A stretch of DNA of 64,000 bases from Betaproteobacteria bacterium. Its GTDB lineage: Bacteria > Pseudomonadota > Gammaproteobacteria > Burkholderiales > Burkholderiaceae_C. The stretch is from contig JADJWD010000007.1 in the NCBI GenBank assembly GCA_016716535.1, positions 806,001-870,000 of the forward strand, written 5' to 3'. The translations under genes were made by a program, and so were the position numbers. The notes beneath the pieces are model-generated. The model did not search any database. It had not been told where the DNA came from and worked only from the letters and a program-made list of their open reading frames with translations. Positions 33,973 through 42,570 of this stretch are shown here, piece after piece (position 1 is the first letter of the stretch; each line of letters starts with the position of its first letter).

Positions 33973-35294
33973 CCGCCCCCGACACCCGCATCCACCACCT
34001 CGTCGCCCGCCGCGTCTGGGACAGCCGCGGCCGGCCCACGGTCGAGGCCGAAGTGCACCTGCACAGTGGGGCGACGGGCCGCGCCATCGTGCCGGCCGGC
34101 GCCAGCCGCGGCACGCGCGAGGCGCTCGAACTGCGCGACGGCGGCGCGGCCTTCGGCGGCCTCGATGTGCAGCAGGCGCTGGCGCACGTGCGCGGCGAGA
34201 TCGCCGCGGCTGTCACCGGCCTCGACACCGCCGACCAGGCGGCGCTCGACGCCCGCCTCGTCGCGCTGGACGGCACGCCGAACAAGCAGCGCCTGGGCGC
34301 CAATGCGACGCTCGCCGTCTCGATGGCCGCGGCGCACGCGGCCGCGGCGGCGCACGGGCTGCCGCTCTATGCATGGCTCGGCCGCCAGCAAGGCATCGAC
34401 ATGCAGGCGAACGCGCTGCTGCCGCTGCCGCAGATCCAGATCTTCGGCGGCGGCGCGCACGCCGGCCGCCGCACCGACATCCAGGACTTCATGGTGCAGT
34501 GCCCGGGCGCGGCGAGCTTCGCCGAGGCGCTGGAATGGACGGCCGAGGTCTATCGGCACGCCGGCCTCGTGATGCAGGAGCGCGGCGCGCTCGCCGGCGT
34601 CGCCGACGAAGGCGGCTGGTGGCCGGCCTTCGGCGGCAACGAAGAGGCGCTCGAAGCCCTGCTGCGCGCGATCGAGCGCGCCGGCTTCGTGCCGGGCGAG
34701 CAGGTGTCGATCGCGCTCGATATCGCCGCCAGCGAATTCGGCCGCGGCGGCCGTTATCGGCTCGGCCTCGAAGGGCGCGAACTCGACAGCGACGGCCTGA
34801 TCGAGATGCTGCTGCGCTGGTGCGAGCGGTATCCGATCACCAGCATCGAAGACCCGCTCGCCGAGGACGACGCCGCAGCCTTCGCGCGCTTCACGCAGGC
34901 GGCCGGCACGCGGCTGCAGATCGTCGGCGACGACTTTCTCGTCTCCGATGCGGCCCTCGTGCGCGAGGCCGCGGCCGCCGGCGCCGCCAACACCGTGCTG
35001 CTCAAACCCAACCAGCGCGGCACGCTCAGCGAGACGCTCGCCTGCTGGCGCGCGGCGCGCGAGGTCGGTTACGCGGCGATCGTCTCGGCGCGCTCGGGCG
35101 AGAGCGAGGACACGACGATCGTCGACCTCGCCATCGGCTGGGGCGTCGGCCAACTGAAGGTCGGCTCGTTCGCGCGCAGTGAGCGGATGGCCAAGTGGAA
35201 CGAGGCGCTGCGCATCGAGGAGCGGCTGGGGACAAGCGCGCGGTTTGCCGGCGCGGCGGTGTTCGGGCGCAACCCGGCGCGAGCGCGCGGCTGA
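33969..35294 (+). CDS. Enolase-superfamily protein with altered active site (enolase-like)
   Basis: A 441-residue homologue of phosphopyruvate hydratase. Preserved blocks: RRVWDSRGRPTVEAEV, PAGASRGTREALELRDGG, ADEGGWWPAFGGNEEALEAL, IALDIAASEF, SIEDPL, VGDDFLVSD, LLKPNQRGTLSETL (the base lysine) and LKVGSFARSERMAKWNEAL. Altered points: the usual SHRSGE loop reads SARSGESED, so the substrate-binding His is Ala. The QEFM Glu is Asp in DIQDFM. The GGEHADN block reads GGAHAGR. These changes argue against normal glycolytic enolase; a related beta-elimination on another substrate is an inference. The gene starts inside the stop of the kinase-like gene. Confidence 0.88.
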   Translation: MTAPDTRIHHLVARRVWDSRGRPTVEAEVHLHSGATGRAIVPAGASRGTREALELRDGGAAFGGLDVQQALAHVRGEIAAAVTGLDTADQAALDARLVALDGTPNKQRLGANATLAVSMAAAHAAAAAHGLPLYAWLGRQQGIDMQANALLPLPQIQIFGGGAHAGRRTDIQDFMVQCPGAASFAEALEWTAEVYRHAGLVMQERGALAGVADEGGWWPAFGGNEEALEALLRAIERAGFVPGEQVSIALDIAASEFGRGGRYRLGLEGRELDSDGLIEMLLRWCERYPITSIEDPLAEDDAAAFARFTQAAGTRLQIVGDDFLVSDAALVREAAAAGAANTVLLKPNQRGTLSETLACWRAAREVGYAAIVSARSGESEDTTIVDLAIGWGVGQLKVGSFARSERMAKWNEALRIEERLGTSARFAGAAVFGRNPARARG

Positions 35295-35300
35295 CCGCCG

Positions 35301-36905
35301 CTACGGCTCGGCCGACGGAGCGCCCCACACGCCCGGCTGCTCGCTGCGCGCCAGTGCGTCGACGAGCGCGTCGAGCGCCGGCCGCGCGGCACGCGCGCGT
35401 TCGTCGTTGATCATCATCGCCACCGCCCACGGCCGCCCATGCGCGTCGCGCACGTAGCCGGCGAGCGCCGCCACGTCGCGCAGCGTGCCGGTCTTCAGCC
35501 GCGCCCAGCCGGCCGCGGGGCTGCCCTTCAGCCGCGCGCGCATCGTGCCGTCCTCGCCCGCCAGCGGCAGGCTGGCGATGAAGTCGCTGGCATGGCGGCC
35601 GGCCCACGCCACTTGCAGCAGGCGCGCCAGCGCCAGCGGCGTGATGCGCTCGCTGCGCGACAGGCCCGAGCCGTTGTCGAGGACGAGGCCGGGCGTGGCG
35701 ATGGCGTGCTCGGCGAACCATTGCCGCACGGTGTGCTCGGCGAGCGTGGCGGTGGGCGTGCGCTGCGTGTTCGCCGACGCGGCCGCGCCCGCCGGGGTCA
35801 GTTCCTGCGCCGCCCCGATCGCCAGGTACAGCAGCCGCGTCTGCGCGTTGTCCGAGACCTTGTTCATCCGCCGCAGCACCTCGCCCCACGGGCGCGCGTG
35901 GCGTTGCGCCAGCACGCGCGGCGCTGGCGCCAACGCGGGCACACGTTCGGCCGCCTCGCGCACGCGGCCGTCGAGGGTGCCGCCGAGGCCGCTCCACAGC
36001 GTGCGGAAGATCGCCTCGTCCAGCCGCAGGCGGTCGCCGGCCTGCAGCGCCAGGCGGCGCACGCAGTCGCGCGGGAACGAGCCGTGCAGTTCGATCGTCA
36101 GCCCGGCGGGTGCGGCGGCAGCGGCGGCGTCCGGCAACACGCGCGGCGGCTGCCAGTCGTCTTCCCAGTCGGCGCAGCGGCGCTCGACGACCCCCATGCG
36201 CGCCTGCACCGTGATGCCGGCAAGCGGCGGCACGGTGCGCGCGACGACCGCGCCGCTGCGCGAATCGATCTCCACCGGCAGCAGTGCGCCGGCCAGCCCG
36301 AGCGCATCGGGGATCACGTTGTACGGCCACTCGGGGCCGCCGTCGAACGGCGGCACGCCGAGGTCGGCGCGCGCCGGGTGGAAGAACTGCCGGTCGATCA
36401 CCAGGTCGCCGGCGATGCGCTGCACGCCCGCGGCACGCAGGTCCACCAGCAGCGCCCAGAACGCGGCGAGGCCGAGGTCCGGATCAGCGCCGCCCGCGAG
36501 CCGCAGGTCGCCTTGCAGCACGCCATCGGCGGCCAGCGGCGCGTGCGTCGTGAACGTCGTCTGCCCGCGATGGCCGGGGCCGAGGCGGCCGAGCGCGACG
36601 ACGCTCGTGACGAGCTTCATCGTGGAGCCGGGCGCCATCGGCTGCGCGGCGCGGCGCCCCCAGGCGGGCGCGCGGTGCGCCAGCGGCAGCATCACCGCGG
36701 CCAGCGCCTGCGGCGGCACGCCGGCCGCGGCCAGCGCGCGCTGCGTCGCCGCCGGCAGCGGGCCGTCGCGGACGGCGTTGACGGCGCCGGCGCGGCCGTC
36801 GAGGACAGCGCAGCCGACGAGGGCGCTGGCGAGCATCGCAGCGAGCCCGGCCGCGAGCACGGGCCGCAAGACCGACCGCCGCACTGACCGCATCGCCGGC
36901 CGCAT
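35301..36905 (-). CDS. dacB: D-alanyl-D-alanine carboxypeptidase/endopeptidase (PBP4/DacB family S13)
   Basis: A 534-residue penicillin-binding protein that trims or cleaves peptidoglycan cross-links. The three penicillin-binding motifs are present: SxxK in PGSTMKLVTSV, SxN in KVSDNAQTRL, and KTG in ARLKTGTLRDV. The N-terminus (MRPAMRSVRRSVLRP, then a hydrophobic run ending ALVGC) looks like a lipoprotein signal with lipobox LVGC. The ATG at 36905 is therefore preferred to 36944. It is divergent from the sugar kinase and muropeptide cluster, with which it fits functionally. Confidence 0.93.
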   Translation of the reverse strand: MRPAMRSVRRSVLRPVLAAGLAAMLASALVGCAVLDGRAGAVNAVRDGPLPAATQRALAAAGVPPQALAAVMLPLAHRAPAWGRRAAQPMAPGSTMKLVTSVVALGRLGPGHRGQTTFTTHAPLAADGVLQGDLRLAGGADPDLGLAAFWALLVDLRAAGVQRIAGDLVIDRQFFHPARADLGVPPFDGGPEWPYNVIPDALGLAGALLPVEIDSRSGAVVARTVPPLAGITVQARMGVVERRCADWEDDWQPPRVLPDAAAAAAPAGLTIELHGSFPRDCVRRLALQAGDRLRLDEAIFRTLWSGLGGTLDGRVREAAERVPALAPAPRVLAQRHARPWGEVLRRMNKVSDNAQTRLLYLAIGAAQELTPAGAAASANTQRTPTATLAEHTVRQWFAEHAIATPGLVLDNGSGLSRSERITPLALARLLQVAWAGRHASDFIASLPLAGEDGTMRARLKGSPAAGWARLKTGTLRDVAALAGYVRDAHGRPWAVAMMINDERARAARPALDALVDALARSEQPGVWGAPSAEP

Positions 36906-37008
36906 CGCACCGCCATTCGCCGTCCCGATGCCCACCCTCGTCATACCGGCCATTGTGTGTGGACGGCCGCACGCGCCGCTCACACCGCGGCGCAGGCGAC
37001 ACGCCACA

Positions 37009-37983
37009 ATGCGCGCCCAAATGGTGGCCACCGTCTCGCGCGACGCAGAAGCCGACTGCGTGCTCGGCCTGGACGCAGGCGGCACCGGCACGCGCTACGC
37101 GCTCGTGGCGCGCAATGGCCATGTGCTTGCCGAGGGCCAGGGGCCGGCGATGTCGGGCACGCAGTTGCTCGACGCGGGCGGGCGCATCGGCGTCGACATC
37201 ACGCTGGGCGGCATCGCACGCGCGCTGCCACAGTTGCCGCGCGCCGTCGTCGCCGGCATGACCGGCTACGACCACGCGCTGGCGTCCGAGCTGCTGCCGC
37301 GGCTCGTGCAGGTGTTCGGCATCGATGCCGGGCTCGTCAAGGCGATGAGCGACATCGAACTGCTGTGCCGCGCCGCCTTCACGCCCGGCGACGGCATCGT
37401 CGTCTATGGCGGCACCGGCTCGATCGCGGCGCTCCTGGACGCGATGGGGTACCTGCACCGTGCGGGCGGCCGCGGCGTCACCGTCGACGACGCCGGCGGC
37501 GGGCACTGGATCGCACGCGAGGCGCTCAAGCGCGTCTGGCGCGCCGAGGACGAGGAGCCCGGCGCCTGGCAGCGTTCGCCGCTGGCGCAGGCGCTGTTCG
37601 AGCAGGTCGGCGGCAACGAGTGGCACCACACGCGGCAGTGGGTGTACGGCGGGCCGGGCACCTCGCGCGGCAAGCTCGGCGAGCTGGCCGCGGTGGTGGC
37701 CGCCGTCGCGGCGCGCGATGCCGCGGCGATGGCGCTGCTCGAACAGGCCGGGCGCGAGCTGGCGCGGCTGGCGCAGGCGTTGATGCGCCGCTACGGCCGC
37801 CACCCGCTCGCCGTGGCCGGCCGCGTCTTCGAGCTGCACCCGGCCGTGGACCGCGGCTTTGCGGCGGCGCTGCCCGCGGGCACCGAGATCACGCCGCTGC
37901 GCGAGGCGCCGCATCTGGCGGCCAGCAGGCTGGCACTGCGGCTGCTGGCCGAGCGCGCCGGCGCGGCGGCGGGCGCGGCTTGA
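37009..37983 (+). CDS. BadF/BadG-type sugar kinase (GlcNAc/MurNAc kinase-like)
   Basis: A 324-residue ASKHA-fold kinase. Phosphate-1 motif is LGLDAGGTGTRYALV near residue 19, phosphate-2 is GDGIVVYGGTGSIAAL, and the Gly block GVTVDDAGGGHWIAREAL follows. The family includes N-acetylglucosamine kinases and MurK-type kinases that phosphorylate MurNAc and GlcNAc. The same-strand row ending in murQ makes an amino-sugar substrate from peptidoglycan recycling likely. The ATG at 37021 would drop four residues. Confidence 0.87.
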   Translation: MRAQMVATVSRDAEADCVLGLDAGGTGTRYALVARNGHVLAEGQGPAMSGTQLLDAGGRIGVDITLGGIARALPQLPRAVVAGMTGYDHALASELLPRLVQVFGIDAGLVKAMSDIELLCRAAFTPGDGIVVYGGTGSIAALLDAMGYLHRAGGRGVTVDDAGGGHWIAREALKRVWRAEDEEPGAWQRSPLAQALFEQVGGNEWHHTRQWVYGGPGTSRGKLGELAAVVAAVAARDAAAMALLEQAGRELARLAQALMRRYGRHPLAVAGRVFELHPAVDRGFAAALPAGTEITPLREAPHLAASRLALRLLAERAGAAAGAA

Positions 37984-37988
37984 GCGCG

Positions 37989-38924
37989 GTGCCCGGTCAG
38001 CGCGCGGCGGCGGCGCGCCGCCGGCTGCTCGGGCAGGCGCTCGGGCTGGCCGGCGGTGGCGCGTTCGGAGGGATCCGTGCACTCGGCGCGTTAGGCACTT
38101 TGGGCCGATTGGGCAGTCTGGGCGCCCTCGGCCTCTCGAGCGGCTGCACGGTCACCACCACGCCCGGCGGCGTGCCGATCGACGTGCGCCACACGAGCCG
38201 CGGCCAGGACAGCCGCGCGCTGTTCCTGGTGCTGCACTACACGGTGGCCAACCTGCCCCGGTCGATCAAGATACTGACCGAAGGCGAGGTCTCGTCGCAC
38301 TACCTGCTCACCGACGAGACGCCGCCGCGCATCTACCGCCTCGTGCCCGAGGACCGGCGTGCCTGGCACTCGGGGCCGAGCGCGTGGCAAGGCCACCGGC
38401 TGCTGAACGCCAGCTCGATCGGCATCGAGATCGTGCACCCGGGTTTTCGCGTCGAGGCCGACGGGCAGCGCACCTACCTGCCGTTTCCGGCCGCGCAGAT
38501 CGAGGCGCTCGTCCCGCTCGTGCGCGACATCGTCGCGCGGCACCAGATCCGCCCCGAGCGCATTCTCGGCCACGGCGAAGTGAGCCCGCTGCGCAAGGAG
38601 GACCCGGGGCCAATGTTCCCTTGGCGGCTGTTCGCCGAACTCGGCATCACGCCGCCGTGGCCCGACGCAGCGCGCGTCGCGGCGCAACGCGCAGTCTTCG
38701 AGGCGCTGCCCGGCGGCCTGCCCGACGTGCCGTGGTTCCAGCAGGCGCTGGCGCGGCACGGCTACGCGATCGAGTTGACCGGTGTGTTCGACGCGCAAAC
38801 GCAGCGCGTGCTGATGAACTTCCAGATGCGCTACCGGCCCGCGCGGCATGACGGCCTGCCCGATGCCGAGAGCGCGGCGATCTTGTGGGTGCTGACGAAT
38901 CCGGTGATGGGGGCGGGCGGTTGA
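37989..38924 (+). CDS. N-acetylmuramoyl-L-alanine amidase (AmpD/AmiD-like) with peptidoglycan-binding tail
   Basis: A 311-residue zinc amidase that removes the peptide from (anhydro)muropeptides. After a basic start (RRRLLGQALG) and an LGx-repeat segment comes a Cys in LSSGCTV, a possible lipobox, so it is probably anchored outside the cytoplasm like AmiD. The amidase_2 domain has the zinc His in LVLHYTVANL, SSIGIEIVHPG, and the C-terminal His/Asp block ILGHGEVSPLRKEDPGP. The final 80 residues resemble a PG_binding_1 domain (LTGVFDAQTQRVLMNFQMRY). Start could be TTG at 37980 or GTG at 37989; no Shine-Dalgarno decides. Confidence 0.88.
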   Translation: MPGQRAAAARRRLLGQALGLAGGGAFGGIRALGALGTLGRLGSLGALGLSSGCTVTTTPGGVPIDVRHTSRGQDSRALFLVLHYTVANLPRSIKILTEGEVSSHYLLTDETPPRIYRLVPEDRRAWHSGPSAWQGHRLLNASSIGIEIVHPGFRVEADGQRTYLPFPAAQIEALVPLVRDIVARHQIRPERILGHGEVSPLRKEDPGPMFPWRLFAELGITPPWPDAARVAAQRAVFEALPGGLPDVPWFQQALARHGYAIELTGVFDAQTQRVLMNFQMRYRPARHDGLPDAESAAILWVLTNPVMGAGG

Positions 38925-40717
38925 TGGCGCGTCATCCCGTTCGTGCTGAGCTTTGTATTCCGATCGTCCTGAGCTTGTCGAAGGGCTCGTCCCGAACGGG
39001 TTTGTTGTGCGCGTTGGCATTCGCTGCTGCAGCCACGCTGGCGCCGACCGCGTACGCCGCACAGCGCACCCCCGCCGACACCCCGCGCGGCCGGCCGGTC
39101 GAGGCGGTGCTCGCGCCTTCCGAGTTGCCGCCACCCGAGCCGCGGCAGTTCCGCGCCGCGTGGGTGGCGACGGTCGCCAACATCGACTGGCCGAGCCGCC
39201 CCGGCCTGCCGGCCGGCGACCAGCAGGCCGAGGCAAGCGCCATCCTCGACCGCGCGCGCTCGCTGGGCCTGAACGCGCTCGTCTTGCAGATCCGGCCGGC
39301 CGGCGATGCGCTCTACGCCTCACGGCTTGAGCCGTGGAGCGAATACCTCAGCGGCACGCAAGGCCAGGCGCCGCAGCCGTGGTGGGACCCGCTCGCCTTC
39401 TGGGTTCGCGAGGCGCACCGGCGCGGCCTGCAGCTGCACGCCTGGTTCAACCCGTTTCGCGCCCGCCACCACCTCGCGAAGTCGCCGCTCGCGCCGCCGC
39501 ACCTGGCGTTGCGCGCGCCGGCGTCGGTCAAGCGCTACGGAGACCTCTTGTGGATGGACCCGGGCGACGCGGTGGCGCGCGCGCACACGCTGGCTGTCGT
39601 CGAGGACGTGCTGCGCCGCTACGACATCGACGGCGTGCACATCGACGACTACTTCTACCCCTACCCGTTGCAGCAGGACGGCGCCGAGGTCGCGTTCCCC
39701 GACGCCGAGGCCTGGCGCCGCTACGCGGCCGGCGGCGGCACGCTGACGCTGGCGCAATGGCGGCGCCGGCACGTCGACACGCTGGTGCAGGCGCTGCACC
39801 AGCGCGTGCGGCGCACGAAGCCCACGGTGCTGCTGGGCATCAGCCCGTTCGGCCTGGGGCGGCCCGACAGGCGGCCGGCCGGCATCACCGGCTTCAGCCA
39901 ATACGACAAGCTGTACGCCGACGTCGAGCGCTGGCTCGAAGAGGGCTGGCTCGACTACCTGGCGCCGCAGCTCTATTGGCCGATCGCCACCGAGGGGCGG
40001 CCGTTCGTGCCTTTGCTGCAGTACTGGATGCGGGCCAACGTGCGACAGCGGCATTTGTGGCCGGGGTTGTTCACGAGTTCGGTGCGGGGGGCGCCTGAGG
40101 CGCCTGGCGTGGCCGCTTCCGCCGCTTCCGCCGCTTCTGCCGCTTCTGCCGCTTCTTCCGTTTCGGTTGCCGCCACGGCGGCGAGCGCAGCCGCCTCGCA
40201 AGCACTGCCCGCCTCGGCGCCCGGTGAAGCGGCGGCCCCGGCCGGCCCGGTGCGAATCGTCCAGCCGTGGCCGGCGCGTGAGGTGCTCGACCAGCTCGCG
40301 CTGCTCGACCGGAACGCCGGCGGCAGAGGTTCAACCAGCGGCCTCGGCGGCCCGAGTGGTCACATCCACTTCAGCATCAGCGCGCTGATGCAGGACCGCG
40401 ACGGCCTGGCGACGCAGTTGCAGCGCGGCGCCTACGCGGTGCCAGCGCTGGTGCCGGCGACGCCGTGGCTCGACAAGCGCGCGCCGCCGCCGCCCGTGCT
40501 GCTGCGGCGCGTTGATGCCGTGTCGATCACGCCCGGGCGCGGCGAAGCGGCGGCGCAGTTTGCCGTCTGGCGGCGCATCGACGGCCGCTGGCGTTTCGCG
40601 GTGCAGCCGGCGCACGAACGCTCCGTCGCGCGCGAGCAGGCCGACGTGATCGTCGTTGCCGCCGTCGACCGGCATGGCAACGTCAGCCACCGACAAGCGG
40701 TACGCTGGCCGCGATGA
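38924..40717 (+). CDS. Glycosyl-hydrolase-like 10 (GHL10/DUF187) exported protein
   Basis: A 597-residue protein of the GHL10/YngK family, which has a TIM barrel and probably acts on cell-wall or surface glycans. Barrel motifs: FRAAWVATVANIDWPS, ALVLQIRPAGDALY, LHAWFNPFRA, YDIDGVHIDDYFYPYP and LLGISPFGL. A low-complexity linker of Ala-Ala-Ser repeats separates the barrel from a beta-rich C-terminal domain. The annotated N-terminus contains VLSLSKG, encoded by a dispersed hairpin repeat. The real signal peptide (LLCALAFAAAATLAPTAYAAQ) starts afterwards, perhaps from a TTG. The TGATG overlap with the amidase gene and the ATGA overlap with murQ support an operon. Confidence 0.88.
   Translation: MARHPVRAELCIPIVLSLSKGSSRTGLLCALAFAAAATLAPTAYAAQRTPADTPRGRPVEAVLAPSELPPPEPRQFRAAWVATVANIDWPSRPGLPAGDQQAEASAILDRARSLGLNALVLQIRPAGDALYASRLEPWSEYLSGTQGQAPQPWWDPLAFWVREAHRRGLQLHAWFNPFRARHHLAKSPLAPPHLALRAPASVKRYGDLLWMDPGDAVARAHTLAVVEDVLRRYDIDGVHIDDYFYPYPLQQDGAEVAFPDAEAWRRYAAGGGTLTLAQWRRRHVDTLVQALHQRVRRTKPTVLLGISPFGLGRPDRRPAGITGFSQYDKLYADVERWLEEGWLDYLAPQLYWPIATEGRPFVPLLQYWMRANVRQRHLWPGLFTSSVRGAPEAPGVAASAASAASAASAASSVSVAATAASAAASQALPASAPGEAAAPAGPVRIVQPWPAREVLDQLALLDRNAGGRGSTSGLGGPSGHIHFSISALMQDRDGLATQLQRGAYAVPALVPATPWLDKRAPPPPVLLRRVDAVSITPGRGEAAAQFAVWRRIDGRWRFAVQPAHERSVAREQADVIVVAAVDRHGNVSHRQAVRWPR
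38938..39001. repeat. Hairpin repeat forming the 5' end of the GHL10 gene
   Basis: A degenerate and a full copy lie head to tail: CGTTCGTGCTGAGC, a short spacer, then GTCCTGAGCTTGTCGAAGGG with the flank CCCGAACGGG. Translated in frame it gives the VLSLSKG segment just before the signal peptide. It is the same element as at 29885. Confidence 0.75.
40112..40156 (+). repeat. Five tandem 9-base units (GCCGCTTCY) encoding Ala-Ala-Ser
   Basis: Five nearly identical nine-base units in frame give AASAASAASAASAAS within the linker of the GHL10 protein. Units differ only at the last base (C or T). The repeat length is a multiple of three, so copy-number changes would only lengthen the linker. Confidence 0.85.
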
Positions 40718-41649
40718 CGAAGCCTCCTGCTCCGATTGCATCCGGCGGCGCATCCAGTTCGACCGCGCCGCCACGCACCGAACAGCCGAGCGACGAACAC
40801 GCCGCGCTGGACACCTACGACAGCGCCGCGCTGGTTGCCGCCTTCACCGCCGACCAGGCGCGCGCCGCCGCCGCCGTGCAAGCCGCCGCGCCGGCGCTGG
40901 CCGCGGGCGTCGACGCGGCACTGCCGCGGCTCGTGGCCGGCGGCCGCCTCGTCTACGCCGGCGCCGGCACGAGCGGGCGCCTGGGCGTGCTCGACAGCGT
41001 CGAGTTGTGGCCGACCTTCTCGTGGCCGCGCGAACGCGCGCGCGCGCTGCTCGCCGGCGGCGACGGTGCGATGTTCGTCGCCGTCGAAGGCGCCGAGGAC
41101 GACGCCGCGCAAGGCGCCGCCGACCTCGACGCGCTCGCCGTCGGCGGTAACGACGTGCTGATCGCGATCGCCGCTTCCGGCAGCACGCCTTATGCGCTCG
41201 GCGCGGCAGCGGCGGCCCGACAGCGCGGCGCGTTGACGATCGCCATCGTCAACAACGTGGGCTCACCACTGGCGGCGGCGTGTGAGCACGCCGTCGTGCT
41301 CGACACCGGCGCCGAGCTGGTCTCGGGCAGCACGCGGCTGAAGGCCGGCACGGCGCAGAAGATCGCGCTGAACACGTTGTCGAGCAGCCTGATGGTGCGG
41401 CTGCACAAGGTGCACGGCAACCTGATGGTCGACCTGCGCGCCACCAACGCGAAGCTGGCGCGCCGCGCACTCGCGCTGGCCCAACGCGCCAGCGGCGCCG
41501 ACGAAGCGGCGGCGCGCGCCGCGCTCGCCGCCTGCGACGGCCGCGTGAAGGACGCGATCGTCATGCTGCTGCTGAACGTCGACGCCGCCGAGGCCGCGCG
41601 CCGGCTGCACGCCGCCGGCGGGCACCTGCGGCGCGCGCTCGGCGAGTGA
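40714..41649 (+). CDS. murQ: N-acetylmuramic acid 6-phosphate etherase (MurQ)
   Basis: Cleaves the lactyl ether of MurNAc 6-phosphate to give GlcNAc 6-phosphate in peptidoglycan recycling. The 311-residue protein is a SIS-domain enzyme of normal length. Motifs: YAGAGTSGRLGVLDSVELWP with the catalytic Glu (usual form SECPPT is SVELWPT here), FVAVEGAEDD with the second Glu, IAASGSTPYALG, and ELVSGSTRLKAGTAQK. The N-terminal 25 residues are a non-conserved Ser/Pro-rich stretch. It is the last gene of the recycling row and follows a sugar kinase and an amidase, which would supply its substrate. Confidence 0.95.
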   Translation: MTKPPAPIASGGASSSTAPPRTEQPSDEHAALDTYDSAALVAAFTADQARAAAAVQAAAPALAAGVDAALPRLVAGGRLVYAGAGTSGRLGVLDSVELWPTFSWPRERARALLAGGDGAMFVAVEGAEDDAAQGAADLDALAVGGNDVLIAIAASGSTPYALGAAAAARQRGALTIAIVNNVGSPLAAACEHAVVLDTGAELVSGSTRLKAGTAQKIALNTLSSSLMVRLHKVHGNLMVDLRATNAKLARRALALAQRASGADEAAARAALAACDGRVKDAIVMLLLNVDAAEAARRLHAAGGHLRRALGE

Positions 41650-41724
41650 CGCCGTGCACCCGAAGAGTCGCGAAGCGCCACGACCGAGGGCCGAAGCGCA
41701 CGGTCTCGGCACCGATCAGGCCCG

Positions 41725-41756
41725 AAAAAAGCAACGGGCCGGTCAGCGACCGGCCC
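41725..41756 (-). terminator. Rho-independent terminator of the vWA PEP-CTERM gene
   Basis: On the minus strand, the nine-base arms GGGCCGGTC and GACCGGCCC with loop GCT are followed, after CGTTGC, by six T residues. It lies 28 bases past the stop codon of the minus-strand gene and 76 bases past murQ. Confidence 0.88.
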
Positions 41757-41784
41757 GCGGATGGACAGAGAGCCCAGGCCGAGA

Positions 41785-42570
41785 TCAGGCGGCGGCGGCT
41801 TGCTTGCGGCGACGCATGGCGCCGAGCCCGGCGAGCGACAGGCCGACCAGCGCGAGCGTCGCGGGTTCGGGAACCTGGCCGGTTACGGTGCGGACCTTGC
41901 CGCCGATCGCGGCGGCGTACTCGGTCGCGTTAGCCACGCCGATGTAGAAGCCCTGGGTCGGGAAGTTGTACGGGCTGGTCGTGTCGCAGGGCCCGGGATA
42001 GCAGATCGACGTCTGCAGGTTCGCCGCCGCGCCCGCCCCGATGCCGATTCCCTCGATGCTGATGTTGTCGACACCGGAGGCGATCAGGGCATCGCGCGCC
42101 GCAATGCCGCAGGTCCACGCGTTGGAGCCACTCGTGCAGGTGTTCGGTTCACCGTCGGTGGCGAAATTCACGTAGGAGTAGTCGTAGTTCGTCGACGTAC
42201 CCAGGGCCGCGTCCATGCCGGCAAAGGCGGCCTGGTAGTTGGTCGAGCCTCCGCCCTGGGCGAAGCCGGCGATCTGCGTTGACAAGCTCGCCTGATTGGC
42301 GGCCGTCACCTGCACGTTGTTGATGCGCAGATTGGCGTCGCTGTCGAAGGTCACGACCGACAGGAAGTACGTGTTGGGGCCCGTCGTCGGAATCAGATTG
42401 ATCGCGCTCGCCAACCCGTTCCTGATGATGTTCCACTCGCTTGCGGCGATGCTGCCGGACTCGTCCAGAACGAAGCCGAGTTGGATGTTGGCGGCCTGCG
42501 ACACAGCGGGCGCCATGCTCATCGCGCACGCGCCGACCGCACCGAGTACAAAGCGTCGAATCCGATTCAT
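41785..42570 (-). CDS. vWA-domain protein with PEP-CTERM sorting signal
   Basis: A 261-residue exported protein. A signal peptide (MNRIRRFVLGAVGACAMSM...AVSQA) is followed by a von Willebrand A domain with MIDAS motif DESGSI, a Thr/Ser at STNYQAAF and the Asp in FATDGEPN. Four Cys (two pairs in CTSGSNAWTC and CYPGPC) could form disulfides. The C-terminus is a textbook PEP-CTERM tag: VPEPATLALVGLSLAGLGA then MRRRKQ. Exosortase would cleave it and release or anchor the protein at the surface. No exosortase gene is in the window. Codon use is less GC-extreme than in neighbours. It lies downstream of PrsT on the same strand, with its own leader region. Confidence 0.92.
   Translation of the reverse strand: MNRIRRFVLGAVGACAMSMAPAVSQAANIQLGFVLDESGSIAASEWNIIRNGLASAINLIPTTGPNTYFLSVVTFDSDANLRINNVQVTAANQASLSTQIAGFAQGGGSTNYQAAFAGMDAALGTSTNYDYSYVNFATDGEPNTCTSGSNAWTCGIAARDALIASGVDNISIEGIGIGAGAAANLQTSICYPGPCDTTSPYNFPTQGFYIGVANATEYAAAIGGKVRTVTGQVPEPATLALVGLSLAGLGAMRRRKQAAAA

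Noticed and set aside
40112..40156. Tandem repeat as a CRISPR-like array
   Set aside because: Units are nine bases without spacers and encode an in-frame Ala-Ala-Ser linker.
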